DNA of 64,000 nt from contig NZ_NETK01000001.1 in NCBI RefSeq assembly GCF_002343915.1, positions 744,001-808,000 on the forward strand, in the 5' to 3' direction. Shown here piece by piece: positions 33,195 through 41,163 of the stretch. Made by a program: the position numbers and the translations under genes. The notes under the pieces are model-generated. The model worked only from the letters and a program-made list of their open reading frames with translations, had not been told where the DNA came from and made no database searches. Each line of letters begins with the position of its first letter. Position 1 is the first letter of the stretch. The DNA comes from Nannocystis exedens. Its GTDB lineage: Bacteria; Myxococcota_A; Polyangia; Nannocystales; Nannocystaceae.

Positions 33195-35796
33195 TCGCAC
33201 CGCGACCACCGTCGCGCACCCCGAGCTGTTGCCGGAGCCCGACTGGCAGCGGCTCGAGCTCGGCGTACGCAGCGAGGCTCCGGCGCCCCGGGCCGCGCCG
33301 CCGGTCGTCGTCGCCGACCCCGACGGCGTGCGCGACGTCGTCTACACCGACCCGGGCGCGCTGCCGCAGCTCTTGCACGCCGGCGTCGCCTTGCCGCTGC
33401 GTCACACCGACGTGCGGGCGCACCTGCGGGGCCCCGTCGCCGAGGTCCTCGTCCGCCAGCGCTTCGTCAACGACAACGCCGCGATCCTCGACGCCGTCTA
33501 CACCTTCCCCTTGCCCGAGAACAGCGCCGTCACCGACATGAAGATGATCGTCGGCGCGCGCACGATCGAGGCCGAGATCCGCGAGCGCGGCCAGGCGCGG
33601 GCCGAGTACGTCGCGGCCCGCGACGCCGGCCACACCGCCGCGCTGCTCGAGCAGGAGCGGCCCAACGTCTTCACCCAGTCGCTCGCCAACATCCCGCCCG
33701 GCGAGACCGTCGAGGTCGAGCTGCGCTACCTGCAGACCCTGAGCTACGACGCCGGCGAGTACGAGTTCGTGTTCCCCACCGTCGTCGGCCCGCGCTACCT
33801 CCCCGGCGAGCGGCTCGCGCGCGGCGACCTCGGCACCGGCACCGGCGCCGACACCGACCGTGTCCCCGACGCCTCGCGGATCTCCCCGCCGCTGCTCGGC
33901 CACGGCATGCGCACCGGCCACGACCTCTCGATCTCCGTCGTCGCCGAGGCCGCCACGCCGATCACTGACTGGATCGCGCCGGCCCATGCCGTCGACGCCG
34001 ACGCCAGCGACGGCCGACTGCGCGTCGCCCTCGCCCGCCGCGACGAGATCCCCAATCGCGACTTCGTCCTGCGCTACCGCAGCGCCGCCGCCCAGCCCGC
34101 GGCCAAGCTGTTCCTCGGGCCAGGTGACAAGCAGGGCGGCCACTTCCTCCTCGTCGTCGATCCGCCGCGCCTCGACGTCGACGACGCGGTCGGTCGGCGC
34201 GAGCTCCTGTTCGTCGTCGACGTGTCCGGCTCGATGCGCGGCGCCCCGCTCGCCCTCGCCAAGGTCGCGATGCGCGAGGCCCTCGCCCGCGCCCGCCCGG
34301 TCGACACCTTCGACGTCATCACCTTCGCCAGCGGCAGCGCGCGCCTGTTCGGCGCCCCGCGCCCGGCCAACGCCGAGAACCTGCGCCAGGCCGCCGAGTT
34401 CGTCGACGGCCTCGGCGCCGGCGGCGGCAGCGAGATGCTCGCCGCCGTCAGCAGCGCGCTCGACGGCCCCGTCGGGGCCGGCCGGCACCGTTACGTCTTC
34501 CTCATGACCGACGGCTACATCGGCGAGGAGGACCAGCTCGCTCGCAGCGCCCGCGCCCTGCTCGAGCGCCAGCGGGCCGCGGGCCGGCGCGCGCGCGTGT
34601 TCGGGGTCGGCATCGGCGAGGCGCCCAACAGCCACCTGATCGCCTCGGTCGCCCGGGCCGGCGACGGCGCCTCGCTGCACGTGCGCGGCCCCGCCGACCT
34701 CGCGCGCGCCGGCCAGGTCATCGAGCGCACCATCGACGCCCCCGTGCTCACCGACATCACCGTCGACTGGGGCACCCTCGCGCCGCGCGACCTCTCGACC
34801 TCGCTGCCACCTGACCTGTTGGCCAGCCACCCGCTCGTCGTCCACGGCCGCTACACCGGCGCCGCCCCGGACGAGCTGCGCCTGCGCGCCCGGATCGGCG
34901 AGCGCTCCGTCACCTTCCCGATCGAGGTCGTCGCCAGCGCCGACGCCGGCCGCACGCTCGGGCGCCTGTGGGCCCGCGAGCAGATCGGCGCGCTCGACCT
35001 CACCCGCGCGACCGCGACCTCGGCGGACGTCGAGCAACAGGCGCGCCGGGCGATCTTGCAGCTCGGCCTGCAGCACCAGCTCGTCACCGCCTACACCAGC
35101 CTGATCGCGGTCGACCGCTCGCGCCGCGTCGACGGCCTCGCCGTCGAGGTCGTCCAGCCGGTCGAGGCCGTCCACGGCATGGACGGGCGCGTCGTCAGCG
35201 ACGTCGCCCAGGTCACCAAGATCCGCATGGACCAGGCCCGCCACGTCCTGCTCGGCGGCACCTCGCGCGACTTCACCGCGGTCGTCGACCTGGCCCCCAC
35301 CGCCAGCCGCGACGCCGCCGGCATCCGCCTCGGCGGCAGCACCGGCGCCGAGGCGCGCTACGTCCTCGACGGCCAGAACGCCCAGGTCTCGACCTTCGAT
35401 CGCCCGGCCGCTCCCGCCATGCCCGACGCGCTCGGCGATCCCGGCCGCGGCTTCGTCGCCGTCGAGCCGTACGCGCGGGCCCGGATCGGCGCCGTCAGCG
35501 GGCCCGGCGAGGCCGAGAGCGACCGCCTGCGCGCCCTCCTGCGCGCCGACGCCGAGCCGCTGGCCCAGTGCTTCCTCGACGCCGGCCGCACCACCTACCG
35601 CGTCCACCGCAAGCTCGTGCTCGTCGTCCACCTCACCGCCACCGGCGGCCTCGCCCGCATGGAGGTCAAGGGCCGCGAGCCCCTCGGCCCGGCCCTCACC
35701 GCCTGCCTGCGCCAGCGCGTGTGGCCGCGCGTCCGCGGGGTCGTCGGCCCGGGCACCACGGTCGAGATCGACCTCGGCGTGTGGATGCGCTTCTGA
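33142..35796 (+). CDS. VIT and VWA domain lipoprotein with AgmX-like C-terminus
   Basis: The 884-residue product has a lipobox (ILLAC), a linker and a VIT domain (VAEVLVRQRFVNDNAAILDAVYTFPLPENSAV, EIRERGQARAEY, NIPPGETVEVELRY). A VWA domain with an intact metal site DVSGSMRG and DGYIGE follows. The last 100 residues (SDRLRALLRADAEPLAQCFLDAG ... LTACLRQRVWPRV) resemble the TonB/AgmX-type C-terminal domain common in myxobacteria. The VIT-VWA pair recalls inter-alpha-trypsin inhibitor chains and bacterial surface proteins. It should face the periplasm or the outside. The gene is alone, with a leaderless promoter box. Hairpin-like variants occur in frame near 34122 and 34808. Confidence 0.85.
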   Translation: MTIRLSALFGLGILLACSRTATTVAHPELLPEPDWQRLELGVRSEAPAPRAAPPVVVADPDGVRDVVYTDPGALPQLLHAGVALPLRHTDVRAHLRGPVAEVLVRQRFVNDNAAILDAVYTFPLPENSAVTDMKMIVGARTIEAEIRERGQARAEYVAARDAGHTAALLEQERPNVFTQSLANIPPGETVEVELRYLQTLSYDAGEYEFVFPTVVGPRYLPGERLARGDLGTGTGADTDRVPDASRISPPLLGHGMRTGHDLSISVVAEAATPITDWIAPAHAVDADASDGRLRVALARRDEIPNRDFVLRYRSAAAQPAAKLFLGPGDKQGGHFLLVVDPPRLDVDDAVGRRELLFVVDVSGSMRGAPLALAKVAMREALARARPVDTFDVITFASGSARLFGAPRPANAENLRQAAEFVDGLGAGGGSEMLAAVSSALDGPVGAGRHRYVFLMTDGYIGEEDQLARSARALLERQRAAGRRARVFGVGIGEAPNSHLIASVARAGDGASLHVRGPADLARAGQVIERTIDAPVLTDITVDWGTLAPRDLSTSLPPDLLASHPLVVHGRYTGAAPDELRLRARIGERSVTFPIEVVASADAGRTLGRLWAREQIGALDLTRATATSADVEQQARRAILQLGLQHQLVTAYTSLIAVDRSRRVDGLAVEVVQPVEAVHGMDGRVVSDVAQVTKIRMDQARHVLLGGTSRDFTAVVDLAPTASRDAAGIRLGGSTGAEARYVLDGQNAQVSTFDRPAAPAMPDALGDPGRGFVAVEPYARARIGAVSGPGEAESDRLRALLRADAEPLAQCFLDAGRTTYRVHRKLVLVVHLTATGGLARMEVKGREPLGPALTACLRQRVWPRVRGVVGPGTTVEIDLGVWMRF

Positions 35797-35874
35797 GCCT
35801 GTCCGAAGCGACATGGTCAAAAGACCATGTCTCTCGGGACCGGACCCAAGGGGCATGCTCTTTAGAACATGCCC
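35797..35874. terminator. Bidirectional terminator region built of hairpins
   Basis: Between convergent genes. It has ACATGGTC-AAAA-GACCATGT (35811-35830, perfect 8 bp) and GGGCATG/CATGCCC (35851-35874) around CTCTTTAGAA; a TGTC/GACA variant starts right after the TGA. Confidence 0.6.
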
Positions 35875-35885
35875 GTCAAGTCAGC

Positions 35886-37754
35886 TCACTTCTTCTCGGC
35901 GCTCTTGAGCTGCTGCTTCGCCTCGTCGAGCGCCTTCTTCACGTCCTTGTCGTTCGGCCGCAGCTTGGCCGCGGCCGCGTAGGCGTCGACCGACTCTTGC
36001 CAGCGGCCCTTGCCGGCCATGCCCTGGCCCTTGAGCACCAGCGCGTCGAAGCCGGGCTTGACGCCGAGCTTGTCGTACTCCTCGAGCAGCGCCGCCAGGT
36101 CGTCCCAGGCCTTCATCAGCCGCAGGATCTTGCCCTCGCCGACCAGCGCCTCGGCCAGCAGCTCCTTCACGCCCTCCGTCTCGGGGGCCAGCGCCATCAC
36201 GCAGCGGAACACCTGCCCCGCGTCGTGGAAGCGCTTCTCGGCCAGCGCCTTCCGGCCGGCGTCGAGCCCCGCCGCCGGCATCTTCTGCGTCAGCCGCTCG
36301 ATCGCCTCGTGCTTCGGGTCGATCTCCTTGAGCGCCGCCAGGTAGTCGCGCAGGCACTCGCCGGCGGGCTGGCAGATCCGGCCCTCGGCCAGCGCCAGGT
36401 CGGCGCGTCCGGCCAGCACCAGCGGGTCGCCGGCGTTCTCGACCGCCTGCGGGATGGCGAGGTCGATCGGCTTCGGCGGGTCGGGCGGGGTCGAGTCGTC
36501 GACGTCCTGCGTCGCGGCGAGCGGCGCCGGCGGCTCCTCCGGCGGCGTCTTGGCCGCGCCGAACATCTGCGGCCCGAACAGCACCAGCACCACCGCGATG
36601 GTGCCGGCGCCGACCAGCCACAGCCACGCGTGCGGGTGCTCCTTGGCCGGCGCGACGATCGTGCGCGGCTCCGGGGCCGGCCGGGGCGCGCTCATCGACG
36701 CGCTGGCCAGGATCATGTTCGGGTGCGACACGGCGGCCGCCGGCTCGGGCGGCGGCATCAGCGAGCCGGAGCTCAGCGACGTCGCGGCTGACCTTTCGGA
36801 CAGGTCGACGCTGGAGCGGGCGGCCCGCGGCGCGGCCGGGGCGTCGAGCGAGCGCAGCAGGTCGACCTCGAGCACGCGCATCGAGCGGATCCGGTTCTCG
36901 GGCCGGGGCGCCAGGCAGCGGGCCACCAGGTCGGCCAGCGCCGCCGGCACGTCGCGCACCAGCTCGTCGACGCGCGGGGCCTCCTGCCGGCCCTTCTTCA
37001 TCATGATGTCGTAGTCGTTGCGGCCGGTGTACGGCAGCCGCCCGGTCAGCATCTCGAACAGCACCGTGCCGAGCGCGTAGATGTCGGAGACCGGGTCGGC
37101 CTCCTCGCCGGCCGCCTGCTCGGGCGCCATGTAGGCCGTCGAGCCGACCAGCTTGTCGATCGTCGACACGCCCGAGCGCTCGCTGTCCATATGCGAGCAC
37201 ACGCCGAAGTCGAGCACCTTGACGACGTCGAGCTCGCCGTCCTGGGTGACGAGCACGATGTTGCTCGGCTTGAGGTCGCGGTGGATGATGCCCATGTCGT
37301 GGGCGGTCCCCAGGGCGCGGCAGACCTGGCTGGCGATGTGGACCGCCCGCCCGGCCGAGATCCGCTTCTCCTCGTCGAGCACGGCGCGCAGGTTCTGCCC
37401 GTCGAGCAGCTGCATCACCGAGTACACGCTGCCGTCGTCGAGCTTGCCGGTGCCGAACACCTCGATGATGTTGGGGTGTTGCAGCACCTGCGCCGCCTCG
37501 GCGTCGCGCAGGAAGCGGTCGCGGATCTCGGGGTCGCGCGCGTAGATCTCGGGCAAGATCCGGAGGGCGCACGGCACCCCGCGCTCGGTGTCGCGTGCCC
37601 GGTACAGCGCCCCCATCTCGTCGAAGGAGAGCAGCTCCTCGACGCGATAGCGGTGCGCGATCATCGTGCCCCAGCGCTGCTCCGCGGCCTCGCGCGGCGA
37701 CAAGGTCGCCCTGTTGGGGTTGCTGAGCAGGCCGTCGTTCTCGATATCCGCCAT
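35886..37754 (-). CDS. Ser/Thr kinase-like membrane protein with atypical ATP site
   Basis: The 622-residue product has a kinase domain (residues 36-305), a Ser/Pro-rich linker, a single membrane helix (376-397) and a TPR-like helical C-terminus (about 440-620). The catalytic loop HRDLKPSN (158-165) and DFG (182-184) are intact, as are GSTAYMAPE and SDIYALGTVLFEML. However the Gly-rich loop reads LLSFDEMGALY, and the beta-3 Lys of the VAIK motif is Arg65 in CALRILP. ATP binding may thus be altered or lost: a pseudokinase, or one using another Lys. Myxobacterial kinases with TPR-like periplasmic parts are thought to assemble complexes. ATG 37754 lies just upstream of the first conserved segment. 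Confidence 0.85.
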   Translation of the reverse strand: MADIENDGLLSNPNRATLSPREAAEQRWGTMIAHRYRVEELLSFDEMGALYRARDTERGVPCALRILPEIYARDPEIRDRFLRDAEAAQVLQHPNIIEVFGTGKLDDGSVYSVMQLLDGQNLRAVLDEEKRISAGRAVHIASQVCRALGTAHDMGIIHRDLKPSNIVLVTQDGELDVVKVLDFGVCSHMDSERSGVSTIDKLVGSTAYMAPEQAAGEEADPVSDIYALGTVLFEMLTGRLPYTGRNDYDIMMKKGRQEAPRVDELVRDVPAALADLVARCLAPRPENRIRSMRVLEVDLLRSLDAPAAPRAARSSVDLSERSAATSLSSGSLMPPPEPAAAVSHPNMILASASMSAPRPAPEPRTIVAPAKEHPHAWLWLVGAGTIAVVLVLFGPQMFGAAKTPPEEPPAPLAATQDVDDSTPPDPPKPIDLAIPQAVENAGDPLVLAGRADLALAEGRICQPAGECLRDYLAALKEIDPKHEAIERLTQKMPAAGLDAGRKALAEKRFHDAGQVFRCVMALAPETEGVKELLAEALVGEGKILRLMKAWDDLAALLEEYDKLGVKPGFDALVLKGQGMAGKGRWQESVDAYAAAAKLRPNDKDVKKALDEAKQQLKSAEKK

Positions 37755-37939
37755 GATTCGAACTTGTCCGGCGCTGCAGCGCCGGGCCCCCAAGGCTAAC
37801 GCGAGCCGGTCACACCCTCAAATTTGTGCCCCCGCGCAAATTCAGGCATGGCGCGCCCCGACCTGCGAAAACCGGCGGCCGCGAGCTGTCGGCACACATG
37901 TCTGCGGCGATATTCCGCGCCGCCCGCCGGGCCAGGAGT

Positions 37940-39250
37940 TTACGGCGAGTCGTCGACTTCGACGCGTCCCGTCCACGGGCCGGCGTCGTCGCCGGGAATT
38001 GTCACCTGCCCGCGTTGTGAACGCAGCCCGCGCACCCGCACGCCGAGCGTGTACGTCCCGGGCAACACGTCGGTCGCCCCGACGGTGCCCTCTTCACCCG
38101 TGCGCGCGCCGGCGAAGGGCCCGCCGTCGACCACCGCCCCGGCCACCGGTTCGTCGCTGCCGCGTCGCACCACCGCGACCGTCACCGCGCGGCCGAGCGC
38201 CGGCACGTTCCCGACCAGCGCCACCGTCTCTCCGGCCACGTGTCCGCTCGAGTTCGCCAGCTCCACCCCGTCCTGGACCACGCGCAGGTCGTAGCTGCCC
38301 TCGCCGAGCTCGGCGAGGCTGAATTGCCCGGCCTCCACCCGCGCCTGATGCACCTCGTAGCCCCGCGTGTGCGCCCGCGCCAGCACGCGGGCGCGCGCGT
38401 AGGGCCGCCCCTCCGCGTCGGTCACCGTGCCCTGCAGCGGCGACAGCGGCGGCGCCAGCACGAGCTGCCAGCCCTCCTCGTCGTCGACCGACACTTCCTT
38501 TTCCGTCGGGCGAAACCCTGGCGCGCGCGCGATGAGCATCAGCGACGCGTAGGTCGGCACGTCGCGCGCGTCGCCCGGTTCGCAGCGACCGCTGGCCTCG
38601 CCGCACGGGTCACACGGCGGCTTCTCGACCCGCGCGAAGCTGAAGAAGCCCTCGCCGTCGCTGACCGTGTTGCGCGAGGTGAACGGCGGCAGCGCCGCCG
38701 GGTCGTCGTCGCCGCCGCGCCGGACCCAGATCTGCGCCCCCGCGACCGCCCGGCCCTCGCCGTCGCTGACCGACCCGACCACGCGGCTCAGCGCCTGCGC
38801 GACCAGCGTCACCGGCGCCCGATTCGGCTCGAGCACCCACGGATCGCGCGGCACCAGGGTCGGGTGGCGCAGCTCGGCGCAGACGATCCCGCGGCAGCCC
38901 GGGCCGCTGAATTCGCCCTCCGCGCCGAGCTCGACCACCCCGCCGTCGATCGGCACGCTGTGACCCGTCCCGCTCGCCAGGCAGTGCAGGATGACCCGCC
39001 CGTCGCTCACCGGGCTGCCGTCGCGGTCGACGATCCGCCCGTGCACGACGCCCTCGCCGCTGCGATCGACGTCGGCGCGGCGGGCCACGCCGTGCGCCGG
39101 CGCGTCGCCCTCGACCGCCGCCGTCACCTGCCGTGTCGCGGCCTTCTTGCGCGGACCCGGACGGGGACCGGCGCGCTCGGACGTCCCCAGCCAGACTGCC
39201 AGCGCCGCCAGCAACGCCAGCAGCGCGGCCGCCACCGCCGCCTTCCTCAT
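37940..39250 (-). CDS. Carboxypeptidase-regulatory-like multidomain membrane protein
   Basis: The 436-residue product has an N-terminal signal anchor (AAVAAALLALLAALAVWLG), a basic linker and four or more beta-sandwich repeats. Each repeat has the pattern GxVxDxxGxPVxxxxV: VVHGRIVDRDGSPVSDGRV, VVGSVSDGEGRAVAGAQIW, LQGTVTDAEGRPYARARV and TVAVVRRGSDEPVAGAVV. These CarboxypepD_reg-like domains are structural or sugar-binding modules in exported proteins. A Cys cluster (PPCDPCGEASGRCE) sits between repeats 2 and 3. ATGA overlap with the phosphohexomutase indicates coupling. Confidence 0.8.
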   Translation of the reverse strand: MRKAAVAAALLALLAALAVWLGTSERAGPRPGPRKKAATRQVTAAVEGDAPAHGVARRADVDRSGEGVVHGRIVDRDGSPVSDGRVILHCLASGTGHSVPIDGGVVELGAEGEFSGPGCRGIVCAELRHPTLVPRDPWVLEPNRAPVTLVAQALSRVVGSVSDGEGRAVAGAQIWVRRGGDDDPAALPPFTSRNTVSDGEGFFSFARVEKPPCDPCGEASGRCEPGDARDVPTYASLMLIARAPGFRPTEKEVSVDDEEGWQLVLAPPLSPLQGTVTDAEGRPYARARVLARAHTRGYEVHQARVEAGQFSLAELGEGSYDLRVVQDGVELANSSGHVAGETVALVGNVPALGRAVTVAVVRRGSDEPVAGAVVDGGPFAGARTGEEGTVGATDVLPGTYTLGVRVRGLRSQRGQVTIPGDDAGPWTGRVEVDDSP

Positions 39251-41049
39251 GAAGCCGGACCCAGCCAGGGCCGCATCATCACCTCGATCTGCGCGTGCGC
39301 GTCGGCCAGCACCGCCTCGACCACCCCGTCGATCTGCGACACCACCGCCGGCAATTCGGCGCGATCGATCTCCGGCGCGCTGCGAGCCAGCCCGTAAATT
39401 TTCAGCTTCGGCTCCGTCCCGCTCGGACGCAGCACCAGCCGGCACTTCTTGCCGCCCTCGCCCTCGAGCTCGAGGCTCAGCACGTCGCCGGGCAGGTCGC
39501 GCGTCGGCGAGCCGGTGTGGCGCGGCTGCAGCCGGTCTTCGAAGCGGCGGGTCGTCAGGCCGGCGAAGCCTGCGGGCGGCGACGTCCGCCACGCCTGCAT
39601 CAGCGCCGCGATCGCCTGCCGTCCGGCCAGCCCCGGCGCCATGTAGTTGAGCGTCTTCTCGCGGTGGTAGCCGAACCGGCACCAGATCGTATCGAGCACG
39701 TCGAGCAGCGTCTCGCCGCGCAGCTTGGCCAGCGCCGCCGCCTCGGCCAGCAGCAGCGCCGCGATCGACCCGTCCTTGTCGCGGATCTCGTCGCCGCGGT
39801 TGTAGCCGTGGCTCTCCTCGCAGGCGAACACGACCGTGCGCTCCGGGTGTTCGGCCGCCATGCCGGCGTGGTGCTTGAAGCCGACCAGCAGGTCGTCGAC
39901 CACCATCAACCCGCGGGCCTGCGACATCGTCGCGAGCAGCGGCGTCGTCACCAGCGTCGTCAGCACCCAGCCGTTGGCGGGGATCGTCGCGTTGGCGAGC
40001 ACGTGGTCGAGCATCAGCACCCCGAGGCGGTTGCCGTCGAGCGGGACGAACTTGCCGTCGCGCCCGCGCACGCACGCGCCGAGGCGGTCAGCGTCGGGGT
40101 CGGTCGCCAGGACCAGGTCAGCACCTGTCTCTTCGGCCAGCTGAATCGCCATCGTCATCGACTCCGGCGCCTCGGGGTTGGCCGAGCGGACCGTCGAGAA
40201 CCTGCCGCCGTCGGGGTCGCACTGGCGCTCGACCGGCACCACCTCGATCTTGCGGGCGCGCAGGGCCGGCAGCACGCTCGTGTGCCCGACCCCGTGCAGC
40301 GGCGTGAACGCCACCTTCAGCCCCGCGGCCGACAGGTCGGGCGGGGCCACGCCTTGCGCCAGCACGTAGGCGTGGTAGGGCGGGTCCGCCTCGGCGGCGA
40401 CCCGCTCGGGCGACAGCACGTGGATCAGCTTGCGCTGCTCCTCTTGCAGCTCCGGCAGCTCTTGCACCGACAGGATCGCGCGCATCAACGCCGCGTCGCG
40501 CTCGCCCAGCACCTGCGCCCCGTCGGGCCCGTAGATCTTGATGCCGTTGTCCTCCGGCGGGTTGTGGCTGGCGCTGATGACCACGCCGGCCCCGCAGCCG
40601 AGGCGGCGGACCAGGAACGACAGCTCGGGCGTCGGCCGGGGCGCGTCGAGCAGGACGACGGTCAGCCCGCCGGCGGCGCACTGCTCGGCCACCGCGAACG
40701 CGAAGTCCCGCGAGTGGGTGCGCGTGTCGTAGACGACCGCCACCTGGGGGGTGTCGCCGGCCGCGCGCATCGCCTGCACCAGCCCCTGGGCTGTTTCGCG
40801 CACCACTACCTTATTAAAGCGGTTGGGACCGGGCCCGACCTTGCCGCGGCGGCCGCCGGTGCCGATCGGGAGCACCTGGGAGTAGGCGTCGAGGATCTCC
40901 GCCAGGGCCACGGTCGACCCCGCTTCGGCGGAGGCGACCAGCGCCTGCAGCGCCTCGCGCTCGACGGCGAATCGGGGCTCGGCAAGCCAGTAGGACAGGG
41001 TGCGCTCGACATCGGCGGGGAGGCGGAGGGCGCTGGGGTTCGGGGTCAC
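39247..41049 (-). CDS. Phosphoglucomutase/phosphomannomutase
   Basis: The 600-residue enzyme interconverts hexose 1- and 6-phosphates in the cytoplasm. All alpha-D-phosphohexomutase signatures are visible: phosphoserine loop GVVISASHNPPEDNGIK, Mg site LATDPDADRLG, sugar loop ACEESHGYNRGDEI and phosphate-binding RPSGTEPKLKIYG near the C-terminus. The length and the N-terminal RTLSYWLAEPRF/IGTGGRRGK region match the PgcA-like branch. GTG 41049 is preceded by TAAGAT 6 nt upstream, a leaderless layout. It is the first gene of a two-gene operon with the regulatory-like protein. Its products supply sugar nucleotides for envelope polysaccharide. Confidence 0.92.
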   Translation of the reverse strand: MTPNPSALRLPADVERTLSYWLAEPRFAVEREALQALVASAEAGSTVALAEILDAYSQVLPIGTGGRRGKVGPGPNRFNKVVVRETAQGLVQAMRAAGDTPQVAVVYDTRTHSRDFAFAVAEQCAAGGLTVVLLDAPRPTPELSFLVRRLGCGAGVVISASHNPPEDNGIKIYGPDGAQVLGERDAALMRAILSVQELPELQEEQRKLIHVLSPERVAAEADPPYHAYVLAQGVAPPDLSAAGLKVAFTPLHGVGHTSVLPALRARKIEVVPVERQCDPDGGRFSTVRSANPEAPESMTMAIQLAEETGADLVLATDPDADRLGACVRGRDGKFVPLDGNRLGVLMLDHVLANATIPANGWVLTTLVTTPLLATMSQARGLMVVDDLLVGFKHHAGMAAEHPERTVVFACEESHGYNRGDEIRDKDGSIAALLLAEAAALAKLRGETLLDVLDTIWCRFGYHREKTLNYMAPGLAGRQAIAALMQAWRTSPPAGFAGLTTRRFEDRLQPRHTGSPTRDLPGDVLSLELEGEGGKKCRLVLRPSGTEPKLKIYGLARSAPEIDRAELPAVVSQIDGVVEAVLADAHAQIEVMMRPWLGPAS

Positions 41050-41055
41050 GGGCGG

Positions 41056-41061
41056 ATCTTA
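41056..41061 (-). promoter_or_regulatory. TAAGAT -10-like box for the phosphohexomutase
   Basis: Six bases before GTG 41049 on the minus strand. Confidence 0.5.
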
Positions 41062-41163
41062 CCTCAGCGACATGCACGCCAGTGAAATCATCTGCGCCGC
41101 GCCTACGTTTTGTGGAACACTCAAAGGCTGCCGGTTGTCCGGGCCAGCACGCAAGGCGGGTTT

